From: Symsagittifera roscoffensis
Lineage: Eukaryota; Xenacoelomorpha; Acoela; Convolutidae
Assembly: GCF_963678635.1 (NCBI RefSeq)
Contig: NC_087063.1
Location: forward strand, 41,554,759 to 41,618,758
DNA: 64,000 bases
Direction of reading: 5' to 3'
How positions within the stretch are numbered: position 1 is the stretch's first letter; each line of letters opens with the position of its first letter. Position numbers and translations under genes: made by a program. The notes under the pieces are model-generated. The model had not been told where the DNA came from. It ran no database searches and was given only the letters and a program-made list of their open reading frames with translations. Shown here one piece after another: positions 36,151 to 47,449 of the stretch.

Positions 36151-37641
36151 TCAGTTTTCCTCTAGCTCAATTTCCCAACTCGGGTTCCAATCTACTCCTT
36201 CATCTAAAGTGGCATATCCGAATTTTCGCATAAATAAATGTCTTTCGAGTCGCCGCACTTTTGATTCCAAAGGTCTGTCTTCCCGATCTTTGAACTCTCT
36301 CAGCTGGTTTCTGTATTCTTTAAGTGCCTCCTTCAAAAGACTTCTGCCTGTAAGATTTTCGGATATTTCTTTGATTGAATGTTTTATCGGATCTCCGAAA
36401 CGTTTGGGTTCTTTATTTTTTGTTTGTCTTGAACTCCTTCGAACACCTGACTCTTCCGCACTTGATTCGTCCGAGAATCCTTGTGGTGGTTCGAAATTCG
36501 TATCCAATTATGAGCCTTTTTGAGGATTTTCTCTAAGTTCATCCGCAACTCGCTGCACTCCTCTTTTTAACAATTGGTCCGCGTACTTTTCCCAGTCAGA
36601 TGGTGCCAAATTTCTATTGTGAAAAGTCTCCACTATATCTTCAAGAGGGGTGTGCGCGTCAATGCCCTTCAGTTTCGGACGCTGTTTGGTTTTCGGCGTA
36701 GAACTCGACTGGATTTTGGTATCTACTGTGACCGAATCCGGCTTAGATATTGCTTGCTCTTGTTCCGAGTTGACTGCAGTCGCAGTTTGGTTTGCGTTTG
36801 TCCCCTGTTGTTGTTTGCTTCGGCCTTTCTTCTCTTTTCCGCTTTTTTCCGGCTTGTTCGTGATTATTTCCTCTGATGATTTTGGTCCCGCCAAATTTGG
36901 TTTTGCTCTTTTTATAGCAAGATTCAATCCTCCCCCGGCTTCCGTGTCCTTAGAAGTGACGATTGTTTGGCTCTTCTGAAAGCGCTCTATTGGGTCCATT
37001 TCATTTGCGATTTCCATTTCTCCTTGGAGTTCGTCCTCCGATTCCCACTCCTCTAGTAGTTCTGGAGAACTGACTCGTTTGAACTTTTTTGTAGGTTCCG
37101 ACGATGGACTTTTACTTGTGCTTCTCTGTTTTTCTTGTGTAAGTACGGTTTTTGATTGAGCTATGTCCGATTTTCTATAGATCGAACCGGCCGATGTCTT
37201 AATTGTTGAGTCCGTTTCTGAAGCTATTTTCCCCTTTAGTGGTCTGGTTAGGGCTTGTCCGCTTTTCCTTAGGGGGTCCTTTCTAAGTATTGTCTTGGGT
37301 GGTGACTTGCATTGGTTTTCTACTTTATCTTCCACAAATCCTTTTTCCCAAGAGTAAATCATTTCTTTTCGAAGGTCGGGATTGAGTTGACCTGTCTCGT
37401 CCACTAATTTCCTGATGTCATTTTTAGCTGCGTCCCTTCTTTCGTAGTTCCAACGGGCGTTTGCCTCCAACAATTCCTTTAGAGCTTTGGCTCTTTCTTT
37501 GTCTCTGTCCGATGTTAGCTGCTGCTTGTGCAGTGGGCTTGTATCCCTGCTCAGTTGTCCCTTGCGCACTATCTTGAGATTCTCTCTTGACTGGTCAATC
37601 CTCCTTTTCATTTGAGACGCAGTCAGTGCTGAGCGTTCCAA
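36151..37641 (-). pseudogene. Element 2 integrase C-terminal domain and extension
   Basis: One frame of about 497 codons, open except for a single TAA next to the codon at 36,505-36,507. Near its start (about 37,185) GSIYRKSDIAQ fits the end of the chromo/SH3-like C-terminal region of gypsy integrases. Then comes a long hydrophilic extension rich in Lys, Ser, Gln and Glu. The last part, RRSSRQTKNKEPKRFGDPI, is the kind of basic tail found at the end of gypsy polyproteins. The frame differs from that of the catalytic core upstream; the change falls near 37,680. Confidence 0.7.
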
Positions 37642-37678
37642 GTGTTGTTTGTCTAAAGAATCAGAATTATTTAAAAAC

Positions 37679-38100
37679 CTATCCCTCTGCTTTCTGCTTG
37701 TTCCATCGTAAATCTCGCATTATAATACTGAGACATAATTTGATTGATTTATTATTTTCATCGAGCATCATCACTCCCAGTCTTCTCTTTATTGTTTGAA
37801 TTGTACGTTCAACCAACCCACAACCTCTGTGATCCCCCACCGGACAGAATTTTTGCTCGATATTGAGTTCCGAACAAAATTTTTTTAGAGTTTTTCCCTT
37901 AAAGCCTGAAAATTGATCCGAACGAATTGATTCAGGGACTCCATGAGTGTCGATATATGATCTCAAGAATTTTACTGTGCTTTTTCCGCTTGTGGATTTT
38001 GTAACCTTCACAGATGGAAATTTTGAGAATCGATCAATAGCTACTAAAAGATAGATTTTTTTTCCTTTTTGATTTTCTATAGGCCCCGCATAGTCTAGTT
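37679..38100 (-). pseudogene. Element 2 integrase catalytic core
   Basis: Reading from about 38,100 downward, LDYAGPI supplies the first catalytic Asp (codon 38,093-38,095). SDQFSGF supplies the second, near 37,918. GLVERTIQTIK supplies the Glu near 37,808. There are exactly 35 residues between the second Asp and the Glu, the D,35,E spacing of retroviral-type integrases. The frame differs from both neighbours, so the integrase is split over three frames. In an intact element the enzyme inserts the cDNA. Confidence 0.85.
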
Positions 38101-39051
38101 GTACCTCCTGTCCCGGCTGCGTGAGCAGTGGTAGTGGTTTTGACGACTACGGCACTCCTCTGCCAAATTCACGATGTCCTTATTCATATGTGGCCACCAC
38201 AGATATTGCGCTGCTCCCAACATCGCTTCCTGTCCTGGGTGTCCCCGATGTATTCGTTTCAGGACAGCTTGTAGTTGAACTGGTACTGCTAGCCGATTAT
38301 TCACCAAGATGCAGTCGTCCTGAACTGCCATCTGCGACCACAACGGATTTGTATAGGGTCCCATCAGTTCGAATCCTTGTTTGTCCCCTCTCTCTATCAC
38401 TCTCCTGAGGCGGTCCATCCACGTGTCTTCTGTGGTCAGTTCTGCTAGTAAGTTTTTGTCGAACAGTTTTGCGAGGTTGTCCAGAGTCTCTACTTGTTGC
38501 TGCTTTTGCAGCCTTAACTTTCCTAGACCCTTTGGCGGTTGGATTGAGCACACTTCCTCCTCACTCTCCGCCTCTTCTGTGGTTGTTAGGTCGACTTCTA
38601 TTACGTTCACCTCACTGAGTTTTCGTTCTGTCGATGCGATCGGTTTTGACGATGTTGGATTGAATTCGTCTTCCAGATTTTCTCTGACTTCTTGAGTATC
38701 GGCCACCAGTTCTCGATTTTCCTGAACATTGTTTTCTCCGCCTATTAATTGCCAGAAAGAGAGCAGTCTTTGGTCCGCTAATCGTTGTTGTTCCGGTTCC
38801 AGCGACCATTTTACTCGTTGTTGTTGACGTGTTTCGCTGTCTGAGCTGTCCCTATTTTTTCTTCCTCCTCGTATAATCTTTCTTGTACGTTGTACTGTCT
38901 CTGTGATTTCCTCTTCTCCCGAGAGTTCGTTGTTGGTGGAAAATGATCGGTTCCACTTTGGGTCCATTAAGCTTTCTTCACGCTCCTCATTCCGCCAATC
39001 TTGTGGTGAGCTGGACCACCAGTCGTATGTTTTGTTTGTATTTTCTGACAT
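38095..39051 (-). CDS. Element 2 linker and integrase zinc-binding domain
   Basis: A 318-codon frame beginning with an ATG (39,051) that overlaps the end of the Gag-RT frame by 65 nt and is displaced by +1 relative to it. The first two thirds are acidic, low-complexity linker. The end holds the HHCC integrase zinc finger (RIHRGHPGQEAMLGAAQYLW, then PHMNKDIVNLAEECRS). It loses the frame just after the first cysteine of the final pair. Whether the +1 overlap is a programmed shift, a second start or a mutation cannot be told from one copy. Confidence 0.75.
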   Translation of the reverse strand: MSENTNKTYDWWSSSPQDWRNEEREESLMDPKWNRSFSTNNELSGEEEITETVQRTRKIIRGGRKNRDSSDSETRQQQRVKWSLEPEQQRLADQRLLSFWQLIGGENNVQENRELVADTQEVRENLEDEFNPTSSKPIASTERKLSEVNVIEVDLTTTEEAESEEEVCSIQPPKGLGKLRLQKQQQVETLDNLAKLFDKNLLAELTTEDTWMDRLRRVIERGDKQGFELMGPYTNPLWSQMAVQDDCILVNNRLAVPVQLQAVLKRIHRGHPGQEAMLGAAQYLWWPHMNKDIVNLAEECRSRQNHYHCSRSRDRRYN

Positions 39052-42000
39052 CTCGATTCTTGAGTCTGTTTTTTCTATTTTTTCCGGTACTGGTCGTTTT
39101 TTTTATTTTGCAATTTTTTGAGACTGACTGTTTGCTGGGTTGATTTGACGAAAAAGTGATTTGTTTCTGTTGAACTGTTGTGTTTAGCTGTTTTTGCGGT
39201 CGTGGAAACTTTTTTCTCTCGTTCCGGTCGAGCTTTGTTCGGTTTTGACCGTTTTGGTTGCTATAGCAACCATTACTTGATGACTGTTTCCTAACATTCC
39301 TTCTAGAACATTCTAGAACGTTTTCGTTCCGGTTGAGCGAACTTGAATCTTTAAGCCTACTGTTCCAGCAGTCGAACGCTTCATGAAAGGAGTTTATCAT
39401 AGCTACTACAAACTTTTCGTCTAATTCTGATTCGGGCCAGGGATCATTGAAAGGATCACGCGATAAATAATCAACTATGCCCATGTCCCTCCCCGGAATG
39501 TGAACTATGTTGAACTGATATGGCAGTAACCGGTCAACCCACCGGGTTAAGCGTGACTGATAGGTCTTGTTTGATTGATTAACATCCAATGCTGTTGTAA
39601 GAGCTTTATGGTCAGTTGCGATGGTAAATGGTTTCCCCAGAAGATAGTGTTTATATCTGTCTACTGCCCAAACAACTGCCAATAGTTCCAACTCATTTGT
39701 TGAATATTTTTTTTCTTGAGCATTTAGGTATCGAGATGCGAACGAAATTGGGACCCACAACCCTTCATCATTTTGTTGTTCTAAAGTGGACCCTAGTCCA
39801 TCATGGCTAGCATCGCACTTAACTCGTGTTTGTCGATTTGCATCATAATAATGCACTTTCGTAATATTTGCCACAGCTCCTTTTATAGCATTAAATGCTT
39901 CTGTGTGAACATCCCCCCACTCGAATTTTTTCACCGGGAGTTTCATGTTTTTTAACTTTTTCTTTTGATTTTCTTCTTTAAGAAGAGGTCTTAATTTTTC
40001 TGTCAGACTTGCTACGTTAGGTATAAATTTAGCTAGATGATTTATGCTTCCTAGAAATGACCTTAGTTGTTTTAGGGATTTCGGCGGGTTCAAGTTTACT
40101 ACCGCTTCCGTTTTAGTGATCTTCGGTCTAACTCCTTCTTCTGAGAGGTGATGACCCAACCAATTCACTTCTTGTTTAAAAAATTCACATTTTGATAGTT
40201 TCAGTGCCAAATTTTCCGCATCCAATTTCTTTAATACTGCTTCTACTAAGTTGGCATGTTCGGTTTCACTTCCCTTTGACACAATAAGTATGTCATCCAG
40301 GAAACAGAATGTGTTTTTAGCATGATTGATGGTTCTATCCATAGCCTTTTGAAATTCAGCTGGCATATCTGCTAGTCCGTAGAATCCTGTCAAGAATCTG
40401 TAAGTTCCGGTTGCTTTTCCGCCCACAATGTTAAAATTACATTGCCTAGCTGTATCCGCAGCCAATTTTAGTTGACTGTACGCATATTTCAAATCTAACA
40501 CCGAAAAATATAGCGTACCCTTTTTGTTTTCGGTTACAATCTGGCTTACCCCATCAATAAGTTCGTCTACATTCGGCATTTGGTATTTGTTTTTAAACAA
40601 TTGTCTATTGATTGGTTTCGCGTCCATTGCCAATTTTATTGAGTCGTCCTTCTTTACTGTTATCACAATCGGGGCGATAAAGCAATCACTTGTACACTTA
40701 TCAAGTTTTGTTATATGACCTTCTGTCAATAACTTCTCGATTTCTTTTTCGACTTTATCTTGTATATGAATTGGGATTCTTCTCCCCTTTTCTTGTATCG
40801 GACATAGTGGGTATTTGAATTTTGAACTGGCGATGTGGTTTTTAGAAATGCCTTGCCTTTCAAATAAGTTCTTAAATTTATTGAAAAATTTTTCTTTCCA
40901 ACCTTCCGACTGCTCGCACATGAGCACGTCAAACCTAGTGAGTTCTTTTGGCGCTGTTCTTTGTGTAGTCACTATTCCCACTTGTCCTTGCAAGTCTAAT
41001 CCCATGATGCATCTAGTTTTTCGCTCTGATACCAGAAAGGTTGCGCCCTTAACTTCCCAGCCCGCTGACCTCAGATTGGTTTTTAGGGCTCCCAGGATAC
41101 TGATCGGTTGTTTGTTGTAGTCCACAAATTTGGTTTGTAAATTCAATTTGTCGGACGGTATGAATCTCACTTTGTTTGATTTTTCCATGATTTCTTTCGT
41201 CGTTGCCCAGTTAAGAAATGAAACAGGACTACCAGTATCCACTGTTAGTTGAATAATCTGGTTATCTATTCGTACCATAGCCTTTAGTGACTTTACGCGG
41301 TTCAATGTTGGATCTCGAATAGAGTCTATTTTCTGAACTCTAACCACTTTTCCGTTTGTTTCTTTTCTCATTTCATTGATTCGATCTTTCACATATTTTG
41401 AAACTCGTTCATTTTCCGGTAAATGGGTATGTATCAACATGACTTCAAATTCACTACATGACCCAACACCTTCACTGATCTGGTCGCATTCCACTATCGA
41501 TTCTTCCGAATCTTCCGCAATTTCACTTACTTGTTGTGATCTGCACATTTTAGCGAAATGATTCGGTTTACCACAGTTTTTACAGTCCTTTCCCATCGCT
41601 GGACAGTTTTTTAGGTGTCCTTGTTCAAACATCCTTCCACATCTATTACATGGTTTCGTTTTCGTGTTTTGATTTTTGTTATTATTCTGTCTGTTATTAT
41701 TTTCTCTTCTATTTGGAGTTTTGGTTTTCCCCCCCAAATTTCGTACTGCCATTACAGGTTCCTGTTTTATTCTTACACCCGATGTGTAATTGCTACTTGA
41801 TCCTCCTGCAGCCGCAGCATTAGTCTTTTGAAATGCCATTGTGGTTAACTTGCTATGTTCGAATTTTATAGCTCTTTTTAGAACTTCCTCTGGATCCAGA
41901 GTTTCGAATGTCAACGTATCCTGTAATGTCATGTTCTTCATCTTCGAGATGAATAAGTCTCGCACTATTTCATTTTCCAATGTTCCTAGTTCTGATCTGG

Positions 42001-42598
42001 CTGCCTGAGCAGTTAACGCTGCGTGAAATGATTCTAGAGATTCTCCAGATTCTTGCATTCTCGTAAATAACTTGTATCTCTCGTAGGTTACACATTTCAC
42101 TTTTTGAAACGAGACTTCTGCCAGATCTGTTACTTCTCTGAACGTCATTTTTGATATTTCTGCGTGCGGATTCTTCTGTAGGAATCTTTTCTTTCCCTCA
42201 GTGCCCAAAGATAGAAATAGTCGTGACACCAGTTTCTTTTGTACTTCGTTGTAGAAGACATTGTGTCCAACTCTTGGGCCTCTTGTTCTTTTCTCTTCGT
42301 TCTCCAATGCTACTCTGTTTCTTGCTAGTTTATCTCTAAGGATTCTAGCGTTCCTCGCATCTTCGTTCTCCCCATCCCTGGGCGTTTCCGGGCGTGGTGG
42401 TGGTTCCTCTAATATGTCTTTTGGTTCTTCCAAAATAATCTCTGGGTTCACATTTTCTTTTACCGTAACCGCCATGAGAAATTGTTCGAACCAAATTTTA
42501 AATTGCCACGGAGGGTCTAAATTCGCTGATGCCCAAAATACCGGGATTCCCATATCCGTTCTGTTGTCTTGAGCTGCGAATCCTGCTGGCTGCGCCAT
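38987..42598 (-). CDS. Element 2 Gag-protease-RT-RNase H polyprotein
   Basis: 1,203 codons without a stop. Gag occupies about residues 1-355 and has a zinc knuckle pair: CNRCGRMFEQGHLKNC (317-332) and the canonical CKNCGKPNHFAKMC (339-352). The protease has VDTGS at 453-457 and a later IMGLDL. RT has LDLKYAYSQL near 701-710, FYGLADMPAEFQ, and the active site FLDD at 766-769. RNase H shows VKCDASHDGLGSTLE at 927-941, ELELLAVVWAVD, TDHKAL at 995-1000 and VDYLSRDP at 1042-1049. Motifs place it in Ty3/gypsy (Metaviridae). The start codon straddles the LTR/PBS junction. Gag and Pol share one frame, so no gag-pol frameshift is needed. Confidence 0.93.
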   Translation of the reverse strand: MAQPAGFAAQDNRTDMGIPVFWASANLDPPWQFKIWFEQFLMAVTVKENVNPEIILEEPKDILEEPPPRPETPRDGENEDARNARILRDKLARNRVALENEEKRTRGPRVGHNVFYNEVQKKLVSRLFLSLGTEGKKRFLQKNPHAEISKMTFREVTDLAEVSFQKVKCVTYERYKLFTRMQESGESLESFHAALTAQAARSELGTLENEIVRDLFISKMKNMTLQDTLTFETLDPEEVLKRAIKFEHSKLTTMAFQKTNAAAAGGSSSNYTSGVRIKQEPVMAVRNLGGKTKTPNRRENNNRQNNNKNQNTKTKPCNRCGRMFEQGHLKNCPAMGKDCKNCGKPNHFAKMCRSQQVSEIAEDSEESIVECDQISEGVGSCSEFEVMLIHTHLPENERVSKYVKDRINEMRKETNGKVVRVQKIDSIRDPTLNRVKSLKAMVRIDNQIIQLTVDTGSPVSFLNWATTKEIMEKSNKVRFIPSDKLNLQTKFVDYNKQPISILGALKTNLRSAGWEVKGATFLVSERKTRCIMGLDLQGQVGIVTTQRTAPKELTRFDVLMCEQSEGWKEKFFNKFKNLFERQGISKNHIASSKFKYPLCPIQEKGRRIPIHIQDKVEKEIEKLLTEGHITKLDKCTSDCFIAPIVITVKKDDSIKLAMDAKPINRQLFKNKYQMPNVDELIDGVSQIVTENKKGTLYFSVLDLKYAYSQLKLAADTARQCNFNIVGGKATGTYRFLTGFYGLADMPAEFQKAMDRTINHAKNTFCFLDDILIVSKGSETEHANLVEAVLKKLDAENLALKLSKCEFFKQEVNWLGHHLSEEGVRPKITKTEAVVNLNPPKSLKQLRSFLGSINHLAKFIPNVASLTEKLRPLLKEENQKKKLKNMKLPVKKFEWGDVHTEAFNAIKGAVANITKVHYYDANRQTRVKCDASHDGLGSTLEQQNDEGLWVPISFASRYLNAQEKKYSTNELELLAVVWAVDRYKHYLLGKPFTIATDHKALTTALDVNQSNKTYQSRLTRWVDRLLPYQFNIVHIPGRDMGIVDYLSRDPFNDPWPESELDEKFVVAMINSFHEAFDCWNSRLKDSSSLNRNENVLECSRRNVRKQSSSNGCYSNQNGQNRTKLDRNERKKFPRPQKQLNTTVQQKQITFSSNQPSKQSVSKNCKIKKTTSTGKNRKNRLKNRDVRKYKQNIRLVVQLTTRLAE
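42580..42597 (-). other. Primer binding site of element 2
   Basis: On the element strand, TGGCGCAGCCAGCAGGAT follows the LTR end CA with no gap. The leading TGG pairs with a tRNA CCA end. From memory there is partial likeness to the 3' end of an arginine tRNA, but I cannot confirm it. Its first two bases are part of the gag start codon. Confidence 0.75.
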
Positions 42599-42856
42599 GT
42601 GATATGCGTTGCGATATCAAATTGAAAACAAGTTGGAATTCAATACTTTATTTAGAAGATTGAATTTAGATTTTCTCTTTTCTTTGTTTTCTTATGTACT
42701 GAGAGATAGATCGTTGTTAAGTACTCTGATCTCTCACTTAGTCTCAGTGTCATCACTTATGTATGACCTTGAGCGTACCATAAAATAATGATTTAACACC
42801 AGAGGTTGGCTGTACATCCGTATAGTGAGTACTGCTACTGCAGTAGCGGTATGACA
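42598..42856 (-). repeat. 5' LTR of element 2
   Basis: 259 bp and apparently identical to the 3' LTR. On the element strand it starts TGTCATACCGC and ends CATATCACA. It is followed on the plus-strand side by the target duplication TTTAG. Confidence 0.96.
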
Positions 42857-43949
42857 TTTAGCAACATCTCATTGAATTTATTGACATGAGTCTTCTTTTG
42901 AATGTAATTTTTCTCGGCATTTTTTTTCTATTTAAAATGTTAGAATATCTAAGTGGGTCGTAATATCTCTTTTAGTTTAGGTTATGGAAATTATTTGGTT
43001 CCCAAAACATATGGTAGTCTAAAAATTTAGCAGTGTTCCGATTTTCTGGAGAAGTTTTTTAACTGTTTAACTGTATGTTAGTTGCATATATAAGTTTTGT
43101 GATGATGATATTTTTAGTAACGAAAATAAGTTAGTTTAAACTTGATGCTCTTGGATCTAAAAAATTCATGCGGAAATTATTTTTTTTATACTTCTCGAAA
43201 ATTTTGCAGTTTTTAATCAAAGTTGCATCATTTTTTTCCACTAGCCGAATTCTCTGAACGTTATTCAAATTTGAAGTACTCAATCAATGTAGATGCCTCT
43301 TCAAAGCCTTCAAAGGGATAACAAAAGCAATATTTGACATCATATGAGGTAAAGGACGTGACCTCTTTGAGGCCATGACGGCGATTTCTTTCGAGGCGTT
43401 ACAAATTTCAGATCGATATAATTGATTTAGAGGGAAGACAGATGATGTCAGATTGAATAGAGGAGTTGTTTACCGTACACCGCGTATGGATTGCAACTGA
43501 CAATGGAAGACTTTTTCCAAGTTCATTGAACGCGCATACTTTTCTTCTGATGTTGCAACAATCGGTCATTTTTGATTTAGACCAGTCTGTTTTCGTTTTT
43601 ATCTTAATTTTTTTGAGCAATTTTGTAGAACAACAGTTTTAGATAACATTATGACATTTGAGATGAAAAATATTTTAATCACTTCTGATTTTAAAAAATG
43701 CAGATTCAGTTTTTGATTCATTTTGTATTTTTTCCTCGCTATTTTTTCTGTTATCATTTTCTGTAAGAAAGTATTTTATACTATTTGACGGCAGGATATG
43801 ATGTTTTACAACATGTTTTTAAACATTAAAGCAAAAAACATGTTTGTAAATCTGAATAAAAAATGTTTTATAACTTTTGCAGTGGCATGGGCTCAATTGC
43901 AGCTGTGTAGAAAATACAACATACTGTGTATAATTTAAAAATGTCGAGA

Positions 43950-44398
43950 AAAACTGGCTTAACATTTTTGATTTTGGGGTAATTTTGAGCTAATAAGGTG
44001 GGCGTGCAGGCTTAAATCAAAGTGAGCGTGCCGCGAGAGCTTAGTTTTACTTGACTAAAGTAAGTGATTGGAGTTCGTTAGCGCCGTTTTGAGAATCGAA
44101 GACTTCAAAAATTCAAAAATATTTGAAAAAAATAGGAACTTGAAGTTTTTAGGATTTTTTTCGTTTTTCCAGTCATTTTTCTATAAAGTAACTGATTTCT
44201 ATTTTGCCCATGTTACTATGACAGTCAAATATGCTCAAGTTCTATTTTTTTTCGTCAGATTTTTTTTATCACAACGCAGAAAAAACGACACTAATTTGAA
44301 AAAAAAATGTATTTTATATCGGAACATTCTGTGCTACTTGGTCGGAAAACTGGTCAGAACATTCTGTGCTACTTGCACAGTAACCGGGTATCCTTGTT
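43950..44398 (+). repeat. Dispersed repeat family B, copy 2
   Basis: Carries the family body and ends with the module at 44,353-44,398: TCAGAACATTC, the hairpin CTGTGC-TACTT-GCACAG at 44,364-44,380, then TAACCGGGTATCCTTG|TT. A partial copy of the same module (tatcggaacattctgtgctacttgg) stands just before it at about 44,317. Confidence 0.68.
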
Positions 44399-45687
44399 TA
44401 GATTGCTGATAGAATCTTCCACTACACGCTATGTCTGATCCTTGCGTGACGCAAAGCTAAAGTTCTGAAAGTTCGTTGCCAATCAAAGCCATATCTGAAC
44501 TCAATTTTTCTTCAATTAGCAATTAGACGAAAAATGACTTGTCTGCCAAATACTTTTGCTTTAAGCACAGATCCGTTTTAAAGCAGGCGGCTTTCCTTAT
44601 TCAGAAATGTAACTGCTTTCATGAAATCACAGACTGAGCTTAACTTAGTCCCGTTGGCAATGCAAAAATTCTCTTCGGGTATTTGTTGAGGAGGAGCCTG
44701 GGGCTTTAGGTAGATCGACCTGAAGAAACTTCCGAAAACATATGTAAGTTCATCTATCGCAGTAGTTCGGAAGGTATATCAAATAGGTTGTATCGCAATT
44801 AGAATTTTTTTAAGTTTTGTAATCCTGCGGTTGGAAATTTCTATCTATTTTAGGAGCAGACTGCTATTTTATTTTCGGTCCCTTTCGTTCCTTTGACAGC
44901 CTAGTTGTTTTTATTTCGTAGCCAGACTTCAAATGGCATGCTGACTGTCGATGGTGCACGAATTCCATTGCGTGGCGTGATAGAGGTTTAGGCGGCCAGA
45001 AATATAGGCCAGACAAATATTCCTGTATGAAATTAAAATCTGGATTGTAGAGACGTTTTATATAATGTGAACGCAAAACACTAGATTTTTGAGGTTTAGA
45101 AAAATATATCCAATACATGTTGCTGTTTTGTGCCCTTAGTCTTGATTTTAAAAGAAGTTAATTTGGGCCCATGTCACTTTTATATGCAGCACTAGCATTT
45201 TTCAAAGAGAATGAGTTAAATTGAAAACTAATCAAGTTTTTTGCTTCTCGGAAAAATTGTTCGAATCAAAAAATGTGGTTGCTCTGTGTTCTCAGGAAAG
45301 GTTCAGATAGCCTTGATTTACCGTGTTTTTTGCAATGAAAAATGTGGCTAGTTGGGTCCTTGGGAAATATTTTGTTTTTCATGCCAGGAAATACGTGCAT
45401 AAATATGAAAATTTGATTCTGAAATTTGTTTTTTTTTATTACAATGCGCGGTGGCACTTGCTTCAAGGGTGCTCCAAAAAGATAAAAATAGAATCGAATT
45501 TATAAAAACGCACAAAGAGAATATCTCTTAAAAATTTCGCTCTATTTTTACCATTGCATTCGGTCTTCACTTTTTTTTCTAGACAGACGAAAATTTAATC
45601 TGCTTACGGTTTTACATTCTCGGCTTTGAAAGAAATATAGAAAGAAGCCTGGATTTTTATTTCGTATTTAGCTTGTGGTGTTTCTAC

Positions 45688-45714
45688 TATATATATATAT
45701 ATATATATATATAT
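45688..45714. repeat. (AT)n microsatellite
   Basis: About thirteen AT units followed by GTGGTGGTG. Confidence 0.95.
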
Positions 45715-47449
45715 GTGGTGGTGACTATATTACAGTAGTAATATGACATTTAAATTTTCCATTTCTCGTTCCTCTATCACGAATTGCCATTTGGAAAGTG
45801 AGCGCGAAATTACGCAACATAGCTACCACTAGCACTAGCAGCACTACCAGGCACCGGTGCTGCTGTTTTGGAAGCGTGACGTGAAATGAGATGGAAAAAG
45901 GGAAACTAGTAGCAAAGTAAGTGGGGACAAAGGACGCGAAAGGAATAGATGAATGAACCGGCGGTAGTGGTGTGTGTTGGTTTGAACTGAATACTGAGTA
46001 AAGCAGAGGAAATGGAGGAAAGACCAGGCAAGCAAAGCGACGCAGAAGTACAAGAGCGAATCTAAATATCAACTGAACTGCCACCGCCATTTAACTGAAG
46101 GAGAGTGAAATGAGTAGGAATGTGAATTGCATGCTTAAGTGCGAGGCCAGCCCTCCAGAGACTTGATCAGCTCTTGTAGAATGCTATAAACCAGGCTAAC
46201 ACTACTATGCTGTGTCGGGTCTAAAACCTGCCATGCGCCTTTTTCTCCCTTTTTCTTCACTACGCACGAACTCACATATATGTATGTCATCAGACCTTCT
46301 GCATCCGCAGGGCGCTATACTACTACACAAAACCCCCGATATTCTCTGCCGCAAAACGTCTGTGGTTAATTTACAACCTAGACGCCATTCCAGGCTCCGA
46401 ATTAGCCCGAGATACGAAGCTGTCGAGAATCGGGTAGGGAAGGAAGAAATGGCTATTGTCTGGGCCCTAGCAAATGCTACAGTTACCCTAGTTGTAGAAG
46501 TATATTTCCTTCAATTTAGTTGCTGCCATTGTTTCATGGCAGGGTATTGTTTTATACCAATGTCTAAAGGTAGAAATGTCCTGGATTTCTGTCTTGACAA
46601 GTCGCGTGTATTTGCCTAAGAAGCAACCCTGGACATTTATTATTGGAGCAAGTAATAATAGTTGGTAGCGATTCTCTACCATGTTTGCAAGATTGAACGC
46701 ATGACCATTGTACTCTTACGGATCGATTTGTATATTCTATCCCCATTTTGTGTGCAATACTTGCAGTCATTTCGTTTATGATTGACTTAAGTTATCGATG
46801 CTGAGCAAAAAAGCAATTGCATAAAAGACTCATTTAAGTGCAAAAATAGAATCAATTGTGCTCGGTTCTTTACATAAGTTTGCCTGAATTTTAAGTACTC
46901 AATCTTTTTTTAAAAATTAGGAAAGTGTTTTTGATGCAAATTTTGACGGTCATAATAAATAAGCGACTTTTTTTACCTGATTTTTTTGCAAAATGTTCAT
47001 GCCTGGTTGAATGATATGAAAGAGCTGAGCCAGAGCGCAGCCTGAACGGAATCCAAAACAAACATATGATACACCTGAATAAATTCAATGAAAGGTGTAT
47101 CATGCTAGAACAACCAACTGGTCAATTTATAATTAGATCAATAAAATTGGGGAAAAAACTGCAATAGATCTTCAAACTGCATCTGAAAGCATAACCATGG
47201 AGACCGCATGTGAATGAAATGAAACATTCATATGCAATTCTTAGACACGCCGACCTTGTTTTCACGATTTGACAAAAAGGTTTTTACAGTGAGGTGTTTT
47301 TTAAGAAATATGATCGAAACTCAGCTCAAGTCGTCAAAATCTTATATTGTGCCGCAAAAACGTTCTCGAAAAATTTATTTCGCTCAATAAAAATTGCTAA
47401 GGTAATTATCTCTTTTTCGTTTTAAGTCATAAATATAACATAAAATGTA

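Larger units (their letters stand above)
35766..42856 (-). mobile_element. Ty3/gypsy LTR retrotransposon (element 2), young, antisense in intron 2
   Basis: 7.09 kb with 259-bp LTRs that look identical base for base, flanked by the exact 5-bp target duplication TTTAG (35,761-35,765 and 42,857-42,861). On the minus strand the order is 5' LTR, PBS, Gag-protease-RT-RNase H in one frame of 1,203 codons, integrase in further frames, a long C-terminal region, a purine tract and the 3' LTR. Identical LTRs mean a recent insertion. The pol end is nonetheless broken by frame changes and a stop. It lies antisense to the DOK7-like gene. Confidence 0.96.

Noticed and set aside
36574..36979. Plus-strand frames over element 2
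   Set aside because: They are antisense shadows of the integrase C-terminal region.
45725..46090. A 121-codon minus-strand frame, hydrophobic
   Set aside because: Low-complexity Phe/Leu/Ser composition next to an AT microsatellite, no splice signals, no family.
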